Positions 24,822-33,231 of a stretch of 64,000 nucleotides of DNA are shown here, piece by piece. The notes below the pieces were generated by a model that saw only the letters and a program-made list of their open reading frames with translations, ran no database searches and was not told the DNA's origin. Numbering within the stretch: the first letter of the stretch is position 1; each line of letters starts with the position of its first letter. Made by a program: the position numbers and the translations under genes. The DNA is from Klebsiella huaxiensis. GTDB taxonomy: Bacteria; Pseudomonadota; Gammaproteobacteria; Enterobacterales; Enterobacteriaceae. The stretch spans positions 992,001 through 1,056,000 of the forward strand of contig NZ_CP036175.1 in NCBI RefSeq assembly GCF_003261575.2. The letters are read 5' to 3'.

Positions 24822-27125
24822 TTATCCTTTAATCAAACCCGCTTCATGAAACGCCTCGAATAGCCGTTTTGGCGTCAGCGGCAGCGTATCGACAGCGACG
24901 CCCGTCGCCATTTTGACCGCGTTACGAATGGCGGCGGCAATGGGAATAATCGGCGGCTCGCCGAGCGATTTATGCCCGTAGGCCGATTGCGGCTCCAGCG
25001 TTTCAACGAACGCGCTCTCCAGTTCCGGGAGATCGAGCATGGTCGGCATTTTGTAATCCAGCAGGTTGGGGTTACGCACCACGCCGCTGTCGGCATCGAT
25101 AATCATCTCTTCAAACAGCGACCAGCCGATGCCCATCCCCATTCCGCCATGCACCTGACCTTCCGCCAGCTGTGGATTCAAAATATGACCAGAGTCGTGG
25201 ACGTTGAGGATCCGATTAATCGTGACTTTGCACAGGGCTAGATCGACGCTCAGGTCAACAAACGTGCAGCCGAAGGCCGGGGGATTGGTGGTGGTTTTCA
25301 CCGAGCTTTCCGCCGATAGCTGACCGCCGCGTTCTGGGTGATAAAACGCGTCCATGGCGAGGTCTTTCAACGACAGCAGCGGGCGCGTGGGGCGATCGAT
25401 AAGGACGATATTGCCGCCGATTAGCGTCAGGCTCATGGCCGACTGATGCAGCATGACAGCAGCGTGAGTGAGGATTTTTTCTTTCAATTCCAGCGCCGCT
25501 TTGCGCAACGCGGGCGCGGTGGTATAGCTTTGCCGCGAAGCAAACGCGCCGGGATCGAACGGGGTGACATCGGTATCCTGGGTCGAAATCACGTGGACAT
25601 TGCTCACCGGGATGCCGACGGTTTCCGCCACCATCTGCGCAAACACGGTATCGGCCCCCTGACCAATTTCCGTCGCACCGCTCTGGACGTTGATCGTCCC
25701 GTCCTGATTCATCAGCAGGCGGACCCCGGCGATTTCAACGCCGACCGGCCAGGTGTTGGAGGTATAGCTAAAGCAGGCGACGCCGACACCGCGACGGATA
25801 TCTCCCCACTGATTCTGATATTCAGCGCGGCGTTTATCCCATTCAAACAGCTCGCGGCCTTTTTGCAGGCACTCCGGCAGCCCGGCGCTGTAGATAATTT
25901 TGCCGGTGAGCGGGTTGGCGTCCCCTTCGCGGGCGACGTTGAGTAAGCGGACATCTATCGGGTCCAGCCCCAACGCAGTGGCGGCATCATCCATCATCGC
26001 CTCCACCGCAAAAACAACCTGCGGCGCGCCGTATCCGCGCATTGCGCCCGCCGAAGGCAGATTGGTATAGCAGGTGGTTGAACGGTATCCGTAGGCGCTG
26101 CGTGGATAGAGATACGCCACTTTGTTGCCGCCCGCCGAGGCGATGGAGTGACCGTGCGAAGCGTACGCCCCGGTGTTAGACAGCACGTCGAGACTGTAGC
26201 CTTTTAAGATGCCGTCGTGATTGATGCCCATTCGCCCGTCAATAGTAAAAGCATGTCGCGTGCGGGAGGCGAGAAAGCACTCTTCGCGGCTGAGCGAAAC
26301 CTTCACCGGAATACCGCCGAGCTTGCTGGTCAGGAAGGCCGCCATCGGTTCTTCCAGCACGTCCTGTTTATTACCAAATCCGCCGCCGACATAGGGCTTA
26401 ATGACCCGCACGCAGGACCACGGAATACCGAGGGCCTGACCGACGACCCGGCGCACGATGTGGGGGATTTGGGTGCTGGTGACGATGGAGATGCGGGAAT
26501 CCTCTTCCATCCAGGCAAATGAGGTGACGGTCTCCATATGGCAATGTTGGATGACCGGCGTTTGATAGTGTCCCTGAATCTGCAGGTCTGCAGATTCAAT
26601 CGCCTGCGCAACGTTCCCGGCGGCCATTTCACTCTGTTTGAGCAGGTTGCCGCCGGGATGGATTTCGACAGCACCCTCAGCCAGCGCGGCCTCCGGGGTG
26701 GTTATTACCGGTAAAGGCTGCCAGTCGACCTTAACCCGCAGCGCCGCTTTCTCGGCGGTCAGCTCATCTCTGGCCACCACAATCGCCACCGCGTCACCGT
26801 GATGACGGACGTGACGGGTCAGCAGATAGCGGTCGGCGGTGTCGCGTTTACCCGCCTCCAGCGTCCAGGCGTGGCCTGCGGTGGCAAACGCAATATCCGG
26901 CACGTCTTCCCAGGTAAATACTGCCAGCACGCCGGGTAAATTTTTGGCATCGTCACAATTGATGCTGTTGGCATAGCCATGTGCTATGGGGCTGCGAACA
27001 TATTTGGCATAACACATGCCTGCCATCACGTAATCATCGGTGTATCTGGCCCGCCCGGTCACCTTGGCAATGGCATCCACGCGCATACATGACTCACCGG
27101 TAACGGTCGCTTCTCGCGATTCCAT
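24822..27125 (-). CDS. xdhA: xanthine dehydrogenase molybdopterin subunit
   Basis: 767 residues. The molybdopterin-binding GGGFGNKQD, the AMRGYGAPQ segment, and the C-terminal SLGEPP with the catalytic Glu are present. It oxidises hypoxanthine/xanthine-type purines in the cytoplasm. The ATG at 27125 has GGGGGA upstream; an open frame to 27164 lacks such a site. First gene of xdhABC, with a sigma-54 element 52-66 bp upstream. Its cofactor should be made by MocA in the same cluster. Confidence 0.95.
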   Translation of the reverse strand: MESREATVTGESCMRVDAIAKVTGRARYTDDYVMAGMCYAKYVRSPIAHGYANSINCDDAKNLPGVLAVFTWEDVPDIAFATAGHAWTLEAGKRDTADRYLLTRHVRHHGDAVAIVVARDELTAEKAALRVKVDWQPLPVITTPEAALAEGAVEIHPGGNLLKQSEMAAGNVAQAIESADLQIQGHYQTPVIQHCHMETVTSFAWMEEDSRISIVTSTQIPHIVRRVVGQALGIPWSCVRVIKPYVGGGFGNKQDVLEEPMAAFLTSKLGGIPVKVSLSREECFLASRTRHAFTIDGRMGINHDGILKGYSLDVLSNTGAYASHGHSIASAGGNKVAYLYPRSAYGYRSTTCYTNLPSAGAMRGYGAPQVVFAVEAMMDDAATALGLDPIDVRLLNVAREGDANPLTGKIIYSAGLPECLQKGRELFEWDKRRAEYQNQWGDIRRGVGVACFSYTSNTWPVGVEIAGVRLLMNQDGTINVQSGATEIGQGADTVFAQMVAETVGIPVSNVHVISTQDTDVTPFDPGAFASRQSYTTAPALRKAALELKEKILTHAAVMLHQSAMSLTLIGGNIVLIDRPTRPLLSLKDLAMDAFYHPERGGQLSAESSVKTTTNPPAFGCTFVDLSVDLALCKVTINRILNVHDSGHILNPQLAEGQVHGGMGMGIGWSLFEEMIIDADSGVVRNPNLLDYKMPTMLDLPELESAFVETLEPQSAYGHKSLGEPPIIPIAAAIRNAVKMATGVAVDTLPLTPKRLFEAFHEAGLIKG

Positions 27126-27175
27126 AGTCGTCCCCCTGAAATGAAGATTTGGCTCGCAAGCCAATACCTAAAACA

Positions 27176-27191
27176 GGCAAGAATTACGCCA
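27176..27191 (-). promoter_or_regulatory. sigma-54 -24/-12 promoter for xdhABC
   Basis: The minus strand reads TGGCGTAATTCTTGCC, with GG and GC at -24/-12 spacing. The predicted start near 27165 would give a leader of about 40 nt before xdhA. Confidence 0.72.
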
Positions 27192-27285
27192 GAAGCGGAA
27201 ATTACGGTGGGTAAGTCAAGGAACTGTGATGATGTTAAAAGTTGTAGCCGTTATGGGGAGAGGAGGGCGAAAAAACGCCGTGCGC

Positions 27286-27326
27286 CGCGTATCATTATGA
27301 GCTTAATCAAATCATTATGATACGCG
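27286..27326. promoter_or_regulatory. 41-bp inverted repeat upstream of xdhA, candidate YgeV enhancer
   Basis: CGCGTATCATTATGA and TCATTATGATACGCG are opposed, with 14 of 15 positions pairing and 11 bases between. Each arm is a near copy of the TATCATTATGATA palindrome upstream of ygfK. It stands about 95 bp upstream of the xdhA sigma-54 element and 14 bp after the DUF554 stop. It could instead end DUF554 transcription, but the lack of a T tract on the minus strand and the match to ygfK favour a regulator site. Confidence 0.5.
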
Positions 27327-27339
27327 ACGATAGATCTTA

Positions 27340-28056
27340 TCAGGCAACCAGTGCCGCCCATAAATGGGAGAACGGCATCACCAGAACCAGTCCGGGCAAC
27401 ATATTGGCGACCGGGAACAGCTTGATGTTACAGATACGCAATCCGGTCGCCACCATCAGCAGCCCGCCTGCACAGGAGAAATCCGCCATCATCTCAGGTG
27501 AGATCATCGGTAGGATAACCACCGCCAGCATCGCCAGCGCCACCTGAATAATGACCTGCGGGATAGCGATGGTCATCACCGCGTAACCCAGCAGCGTGGC
27601 AAAGATCCCGGCGGTGAACAGATCGAGAATCGTTTTGATGTACAAGATTGACGGGTCGCCGCTCATCCCTTCCGTCATCGCCCCGAAAATGCCGGTGCCG
27701 CTGGCGCAAAACAGCACCAGGATAGCGACAAATTTCTCCGTGAACTCTTCGTGGCTCAGGCCCTGCACCGGGGGAAGTACTTTATTGATAAAACCGCGCG
27801 TTGAGCCTGCCGCCTTACCAATGCCCTTTTCCAGATGCAGCAGTTCACCGAGAATTGCGCCGATCACCATCGCCAGCACCACGGCGGGCATATATTTTAC
27901 TTTCAAAACCAACGTAATGCCAAGACCGACGGAGCACAGGCCGAAGGTCATCGGCAGCGCCGTTTTTACGCGATCGGGAAGCTTACCGCCCGCCGCTGCG
28001 CCAATAAGTCCGCCAATAATCACGGCGGCTCCATTTACATATGGGCCGATTAACAT
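27340..28056 (-). CDS. DUF554 family membrane protein
   Basis: 238 residues, nearly all hydrophobic helices with small loops, of the DUF554/YqgA family (motifs FCASGTGIFGAMTEGM and GGLLMVATGLRI). Function unknown; transport has been suggested for the family. It starts 14 bp after the UbiX-like gene in the same direction, so it is probably the third gene of the decarboxylase operon and might move the aromatic substrate or product. That link is inference from position only. Confidence 0.85.
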   Translation of the reverse strand: MLIGPYVNGAAVIIGGLIGAAAGGKLPDRVKTALPMTFGLCSVGLGITLVLKVKYMPAVVLAMVIGAILGELLHLEKGIGKAAGSTRGFINKVLPPVQGLSHEEFTEKFVAILVLFCASGTGIFGAMTEGMSGDPSILYIKTILDLFTAGIFATLLGYAVMTIAIPQVIIQVALAMLAVVILPMISPEMMADFSCAGGLLMVATGLRICNIKLFPVANMLPGLVLVMPFSHLWAALVA

Positions 28057-28070
28057 TGAATAATTTCCTG

Positions 28071-28649
28071 TTAATTAAAACTTAGCTCGCCCTCGCCCCA
28101 GCGAGGGATGTTGTTGACCTCAAGGTCAAACAGGTCGAGCGCGCGATTAACGCTATGAGTAATGATGTCGTCTGCCGTTTGCGGGCGTTGATAAAGCGCC
28201 GGAACCGGTGGGAACACAATCCCGCCCATTTCCGTCACCGCCAGCATATTGCGAATATGGCCGAGGTTGAGCGGCGTTTCGCGGGCCAGCAGCACCAGGC
28301 GGCGGCGCTCTTTCAGCACCACGTCCGCTGCCCGGGTGAGCAGGTTGTCGGTCAGACAGTGGGCAATGGCACCTAGAGAGCGCATTGAGCAAGGGGCTAC
28401 CAGCATCCCCAGCGTTTTGAATGAACCGCTGGAGATGGATGCCCCCAGATTGCTAATGGGATGCACCACGTCAGCCAGCGCCATCACCTCGTCCAACTGA
28501 TAATCCGTCTCCAGTTCGCAGGTTTTCTCCGCGCCTTTTGAGACCACCAGATGGACTTCAACGGGAAGCGGGCGAAGTAACTCCAGCGCCTTCACGCCGT
28601 ACTGAAATCCTGATGCTCCGCTGATACCAATGATGATGCGTGCTTTCAT
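28071..28649 (-). CDS. UbiX-like flavin prenyltransferase
   Basis: 192 residues of the UbiX/Pad1 family, with GISGASGFQYGVKAL at the N-terminus, SSGSFKTLGMLVAPCSMRSL in the middle and the RRRLVLLARETPL signature. It makes prenylated FMN, the cofactor needed by UbiD-type decarboxylases. The partner gene ends 11 bp upstream, so this is the dedicated maturase. It corresponds to subunit B of the bcd-type hydroxyarylic acid decarboxylases. Confidence 0.92.
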   Translation of the reverse strand: MKARIIIGISGASGFQYGVKALELLRPLPVEVHLVVSKGAEKTCELETDYQLDEVMALADVVHPISNLGASISSGSFKTLGMLVAPCSMRSLGAIAHCLTDNLLTRAADVVLKERRRLVLLARETPLNLGHIRNMLAVTEMGGIVFPPVPALYQRPQTADDIITHSVNRALDLFDLEVNNIPRWGEGELSFN

Positions 28650-28660
28650 GGGGGGCTCCT

Positions 28661-30154
28661 TTATTCGAAATCCGGCAGGAAGCGCTTCACGTCCACGTCT
28701 TTAAATTTGGAACGCTGGAAGTTGTGCTTCAGGTGGAACGGTACCGTACAGTCGAAAATGGTTTTGCAGGACATCCCCTGTTGCAGGATGCTCGGGCTGT
28801 ACTCCGGCACCTGGGACGGGTCGAGCGGGTGGCAGCGCACGCCGGGGATGGTAATGGTGTCGACATCGCCCTGATAGCGGGTTTGCATGGCCCACAGCAC
28901 GTCGTCGCTATCGAAAATATCCACGTCTTCATCTACCAGAATCACGTGCTTGAGTTCCGGGAAGGCGGAGAAGGCCAGCAGGGCCGCCTGGCGCTGACGC
29001 CCTTCATCGGCTGGGGAGAATTTTTTAAATTGCAGCACTGCCAGCAATTTACCGCCGCCAGCTGAGTGGGCGAAAACGTTCAGCAGTTTGCCCGGCATCG
29101 CGCGTTCGACCATATCCAGAATGCTGGCTTCTGTGGGGATACCGGCCATGTTGACGTGTTCTTCGCCTGGACCGACGGTGGTGCGCCAGATGGGGTTGAT
29201 GCGATGGGTCACGGCTTTCACCTTGATGACCGGGATCGCCTCTTTCGCTTCGCCGGTATAGCCCGGGAATTCCGGCATCGCGCGGCCGGTATTGGTGTTC
29301 TGATCTTCACGTACGCGTGCGTTTGGCAGCAGTTCGCCTTCAATGACAATCTCGGCGTGGGCGATGGCTTTTTCATTAATGGTTTTACACTGCACCATTT
29401 CAACCGCTTTGCCGCGCAGCGCGCCCGCAATGCTCAGTTCGTTGAAACCCAGCGGCGTGGTCGGCGGCTCGAAGCAGGCGGCAATCTCAATTGCCGGATC
29501 GACACCAATGCTGATAGAAATCGGCAGCGGCTGTCCTGCGGCTTCCGCCTTCATGCGGAAAGCATCAATATGGCGACCGGGGGTCAGCCACATGGAGAGT
29601 TCGTCGCGGCTCTGTACGCACAGGCGGTGAATAGTGATATCGGACTCGTGCGTTTCCGGGTCCGAGGCGTAGCACAGGCCCATGGTGATATAGGGACCTG
29701 CGTCTTCTTCGGTGTTAGTTGGAGCAGGCAACAGTTTGCGCAGATCGAAATCAGCATCGCTTGCCAGATGAACCACTTCCTGACATACCGCAGCACTTTG
29801 AGCCATTACCGGTGCGATGGCGTTTTCGACCGAATCTTTTAGCAGATGCCCCAGTTTTGCCGGTTCACACTGGAGAAAATGGCTGACGCGCTGGCGCGAG
29901 CCGTTCAGGCCAATCGCCACGCTGATATCATTAAATCCTTTGATTTTATTGAAGACCATGACCGGCCCATTCTTGCGGGTCGGGCGCTGGCAGGTACCAC
30001 CTGCACCCACGTAGCGATAAACCCCGGAGAGTTCAGCATGCGGGTCGACTTCGGTATCGGTTTCAACATACTCGCCGGGAAGCGTTTTCAGGAGTTCTAG
30101 CGCAGAGCGTAAATCATGCACCGTTGAAGTTTTTTTGTTATCAGTATTTGCCAT
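28661..30154 (-). CDS. UbiD-family hydroxyarylic acid decarboxylase (AroY/LpdC-like)
   Basis: 497 residues of the UbiD family. The segments AMPEFPGYTGEA, VGPGEEH and LVDEDVDIFDSDD carry the prFMN site and metal ligands. Overall it resembles the protocatechuate/gallate decarboxylases AroY and LpdC more than housekeeping UbiD. It would remove CO2 from a hydroxybenzoic acid such as gallate or protocatechuate, giving the phenol. It leads the UbiD-UbiX-DUF554 operon, divergent from a LysR gene. The small third subunit D of bcd-type systems is not seen nearby. Substrate is uncertain. Confidence 0.88.
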   Translation of the reverse strand: MANTDNKKTSTVHDLRSALELLKTLPGEYVETDTEVDPHAELSGVYRYVGAGGTCQRPTRKNGPVMVFNKIKGFNDISVAIGLNGSRQRVSHFLQCEPAKLGHLLKDSVENAIAPVMAQSAAVCQEVVHLASDADFDLRKLLPAPTNTEEDAGPYITMGLCYASDPETHESDITIHRLCVQSRDELSMWLTPGRHIDAFRMKAEAAGQPLPISISIGVDPAIEIAACFEPPTTPLGFNELSIAGALRGKAVEMVQCKTINEKAIAHAEIVIEGELLPNARVREDQNTNTGRAMPEFPGYTGEAKEAIPVIKVKAVTHRINPIWRTTVGPGEEHVNMAGIPTEASILDMVERAMPGKLLNVFAHSAGGGKLLAVLQFKKFSPADEGRQRQAALLAFSAFPELKHVILVDEDVDIFDSDDVLWAMQTRYQGDVDTITIPGVRCHPLDPSQVPEYSPSILQQGMSCKTIFDCTVPFHLKHNFQRSKFKDVDVKRFLPDFE

Positions 30155-30370
30155 GGGATGTTCCTTCAGAAAAGCAGTTTTGCTACCGGTACAATATTTT
30201 TCATCGCCCTTTTAAACAAATACCGTTTAGCGGAGGCTCAGTAGATCAAAAAAGTTTATTTTAAGAATGTGTTAACGGATGATTAATCAATATGAGATGA
30301 AGCGGCGCTGGCTTTTTATTTGGCAGCGTAAGTGTGATACTGATAAGAAGATAAATCACGGGTGGCAATG

Positions 30371-31267
30371 ATGGATTTAAAGCGCTTACGTTACTTTTGT
30401 CGGGTGGTGGAGCACGGTTCCGTCAGCCAGGCGGCGAAATCACTGAACATGGCTCAGCCGCCGCTCAGCAAGCGGATACAGGAGCTGGAAGAGGAGCTTC
30501 AGGTGTCGCTTTTTGTTCGTCGCGGTAACCGCATTGAACCGACTGAAGCCGGCTTTTTTCTTTATCGTAAAGGCTGTGAAATATTACGCCAGGTAGAAGA
30601 TACCGCCCGTGAAACAACGGATATCGCGCAGAAAAACAGAACTGAATTACGAATTGGCTTGACTCATCTTTATCAGAATTATTTTAAACCACTCTTAATG
30701 GAGCTATATCGGTGTAACCCTGAAACATCGATAAATATCTCCGTTACCGACTCCAGCCATCTTGAGGCATTATTAACAGAAGGTGCAATCGATCTGGCGT
30801 TAATACAGCGGCCCTATCGTAGCGAAGGCTTTGATTATGTCTCTTTTGACCCGATCAAGCTGGTGGCGGTGATTAATAAAAAATGCCTGTCTGGGCCACC
30901 GTCAAATCCGTACAGTTACACTTCACTGGCGGAGCTGCCGCTGGTGTTGCTGCATCGGGCAAAGGATTCAGGGACTTACGAGATGCTGATGGATCTCTTT
31001 CGTAAGTCCGGGGTAAATGCGAAGGTGATTATGCATATAACCCAGCCGGGAGTGATCCTCGACTGGCTCGAATCCGGTCTTGAGGCTGCGACGCTGCTGC
31101 CGTCTTCCGAAGTTGATGCTGACAAACTTAGCCAGTGCTACGTGGTGGAGGTATTCCCCTCGCCGCAAATATTCTATCCGGCGCTGGTGAAATTGCCATC
31201 CATGTCCTATCTGCCCGCGCTAATGGATATTATCGCCCAGGGATATCCATTTAATACTTCTGGATGA
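30371..31267 (+). CDS. LysR-type transcriptional regulator
   Basis: About 298 residues, with an N-terminal winged HTH (GSVSQAAKSLNMAQPPLSKR) and a C-terminal LysR substrate-binding domain. The start is chosen at the ATG at 30371 (MDLKRLRYF) with GGGTGG upstream; the ATG at 30368 and GTG at 30362 are alternatives. It is divergent from the UbiD operon across 216 bp and probably activates it in response to the aromatic acid. That gap holds no other gene. Confidence 0.9.
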   Translation: MDLKRLRYFCRVVEHGSVSQAAKSLNMAQPPLSKRIQELEEELQVSLFVRRGNRIEPTEAGFFLYRKGCEILRQVEDTARETTDIAQKNRTELRIGLTHLYQNYFKPLLMELYRCNPETSINISVTDSSHLEALLTEGAIDLALIQRPYRSEGFDYVSFDPIKLVAVINKKCLSGPPSNPYSYTSLAELPLVLLHRAKDSGTYEMLMDLFRKSGVNAKVIMHITQPGVILDWLESGLEAATLLPSSEVDADKLSQCYVVEVFPSPQIFYPALVKLPSMSYLPALMDIIAQGYPFNTSG

Positions 31268-31336
31268 AGGGTTGAGATTGGGGATCGTCCTACGGGCTGG
31301 TATGATAATCGCCCCCTGGTTTCGAGGTGAGTGTTT

Positions 31337-32083
31337 GTGTTGAGTGCAGGACGCCTGATGAGAAAACGCCTTTTTATCACGATAATGTTGGTGAGCAGCC
31401 TGATCGTTGCAGGGTGCTCCAGTTCATCTGATTCCGGCTCCACGTATACCGTGAAGCGCGGCGACACGCTATACGCCATTTCGCGCACCACCGGCACCAG
31501 CGTCAGGGATCTGGCCCGACTCAACAATATTTCACCTCCCTATACCATTGAAGTAGGACAAAAGCTGAAGCTGAGCAGCAGTTCAGGAACCACCGCGAAA
31601 TCGGGAACATCCAGCAAAAAATCATCAGCCAGCCGCACCGCTGCCGTGACGCCATCCTCGGCGGTACCGCAATCATCCTGGCCACCGGTCGGACAACGCT
31701 GCTGGCGCTGGCCAACCAGCGGAAAGGTGGTGCTGCCGTACTCCACCAGCGATGGTGGTAATAAAGGTATTGATATCGCCGGGAAGCGCGGCCAGCCGGT
31801 CTATGCGTCCGGTGCTGGCAAAGTGGTGTACGTGGGCAATCAACTGCGCGGCTACGGTAACCTGATTATGATTAAACATAATGAGGACTACATCAGCGCC
31901 TATGCGCACAACGATAAGCTGATGGTGAATAACGGTCAGAGCGTGAAGATTGGCCAGCAGATCGCCACTATGGGCAGTACGGATGCTGATTCCGTGCGCC
32001 TGCATTTCCAGATTCGCTATCGTGCAACGGCTATCGACCCACTGCGCTATTTACCGCCGCAGGGTAGTAAGCCTAAGTGCTAA
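31337..32083 (+). CDS. ygeR: YgeR/ActS, LysM + M23-type lipoprotein
   Basis: About 248 residues. A lipoprotein signal ending in IVAGCSSSSD is followed by a LysM domain (YTVKRGDTLYAISRTTGT), a Ser/Thr-rich linker, and an M23/LytM domain (GNKGIDIAGKRGQPVYA). The C-terminal VRLHFQIR segment shows that catalytic residues are not fully of the active type. E. coli ActS activates amidases that separate daughter-cell walls. The start is a non-ATG codon: GTG at 31337 after GAGGTGA is preferred, with TTG 31340 or ATG 31358 possible. It is next to glyU as in E. coli. Confidence 0.92.
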   Translation: MLSAGRLMRKRLFITIMLVSSLIVAGCSSSSDSGSTYTVKRGDTLYAISRTTGTSVRDLARLNNISPPYTIEVGQKLKLSSSSGTTAKSGTSSKKSSASRTAAVTPSSAVPQSSWPPVGQRCWRWPTSGKVVLPYSTSDGGNKGIDIAGKRGQPVYASGAGKVVYVGNQLRGYGNLIMIKHNEDYISAYAHNDKLMVNNGQSVKIGQQIATMGSTDADSVRLHFQIRYRATAIDPLRYLPPQGSKPKC

Positions 32084-32163
32084 AAGGTTATTTTATCGGC
32101 AGTTAGCGTAGTTTGGGCTTGTCAGCGAGTGCGTAAGGTCTATAATGGCCCTCGCACTTCTTT

Positions 32164-32237
32164 GCGGGCGTAGTTCAATGGTAGAACGAGAGCTTCCCAA
32201 GCTCTATACGAGGGTTCGATTCCCTTCGCCCGCTCCA
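32164..32237 (+). tRNA. glyU: tRNA-Gly (anticodon CCC)
   Basis: A 74-nt cloverleaf begins GCGGGCGTAGTTCAATGG and ends in CGCCCGCTCCA with an encoded CCA. The anticodon stem-loop is AGAGCTTCCCAAGCTCT, giving anticodon CCC, and GGTTCGATTCC is the T arm. It reads GGG glycine codons and follows ygeR as in E. coli. Confidence 0.98.
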
Positions 32238-32409
32238 TATATTTTCTCTTATAAATCCATCGGTTACACTCAGATTTTATATCCGTAAGCAAGAGATCCA
32301 TTTCGTAAAGTGGCGGAATATATAAACGCTGGAATTGCCCAATTACACCAATATTTCTGCGTCCTGTATTGATTTGGAAAGTAACCGCGATCAGCAGGTG
32401 AGCCATGGT

Positions 32410-32760
32410 TTTTTGCAATCCGCAGGATAGTACGCGCATCCCTTATTTCCAGGTTGCGGCTAGAGGGCCGATGATCACCAGACTTTGCTCTACGGTTACG
32501 GCGGCTTTGAAGTCTCATTATCCCCGCATTATTTGAGTGCTATGGGTGACACCTGGTTGCAAAAGGGCGGTGTCTACGTGGTCGCGAACATTCGCGGTGG
32601 AGGGGAGTATGGTCCGTTATGGCATCAGGTGGCGCTGAAGTAGCATCGTCACCGCGCCTATGAGATTTTGCTGCGATCGCGAAAGACCTGATCACGGCAG
32701 TTCACCGGAAAATAGCCAACGGGCATTTCAGCGGATCATGAAAGAAGAATTTCTGTGGCA
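32410..32760 (+). pseudogene. decayed prolyl oligopeptidase fragment
   Basis: The conceptual translation gives DSTRIPYFQVA, then in another frame LYGYGGFEVSLSPHYLSAMG and GGVYVVANIRGGGEYGP, ending at a TAG (32641-32643). A third frame then resumes FAAIAKDLIT. These are prolyl oligopeptidase (S9) segments just before the catalytic serine, which is absent. At least two frameshifts and one stop make it non-functional. Nothing of the N-terminal propeller is visible between here and glyU. Confidence 0.85.
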
Positions 32761-32834
32761 GATGCTGACTGAGCACTCATCGTGAAAATGGCTGCAGTTG
32801 TCGGTGTAGGGCTGTCTGAGTTAAGAAGAAAAAT

Positions 32835-32854
32835 CCCCGATCTTTAAGTCGGGG
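32835..32854 (+). terminator. hairpin CCCCGA-N8-TCGGGG
   Basis: A 6-bp GC stem with an 8-base loop, followed by a weak T-containing stretch (TTAGATATTTTG). It probably once ended the decayed peptidase or a now lost gene. The following 32855-33231 shows no gene I can support. Confidence 0.5.
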
Positions 32855-33231
32855 TTAGATATTTTGCGTATTGCACCTATAGTGAAATTTTTATCTCTGC
32901 TTAAACCATTACTATTCTTGTTGATATGAAACATAACCTTCAGCTTGATATATTATGCTGTGGTCAATCGCGTAACGCGTAACCTGTGGATATGATTCAT
33001 TAATTTATGTCCGATAAGATGGCAGGAATCTACAGAACCGGCGCCAGTTCAAGTATAATTGTTCTCCCCGGACGGGCGGCATCTGCTATCTCGCAGGCCA
33101 TAACCTGGAAGGTTTATCGATGACGAAAATTATTTGGGCGATGAATTTGATTCGATGCCTGACGGAAATAACGATCCTGACCATCTTTCAGACCGCTGAA
33201 TTATTGTAGGGGTATCACAGGGAGCATTAAC

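Noticed and set aside
32140..32439. 99-codon minus-strand frame ending AKGIEPSYRAWEALVLPLNY.
   Set aside because: It overlaps tRNA-Gly on the opposite strand; this peptide is a well-known artefact of reading tRNA genes.
33121..33210. Short frames (29 codons from ATG at 33121, and an acidic frame DDENYLGDEFDSMPDGNNDP).
   Set aside because: No ribosome site and no start for the acidic frame; possibly a remnant, but not supportable as a gene.
32164..33231. Genomic island inserted at tRNA-Gly.
   Set aside because: No integrase gene and no direct repeat of the tRNA 3' end that I can see nearby; only a decayed peptidase follows.
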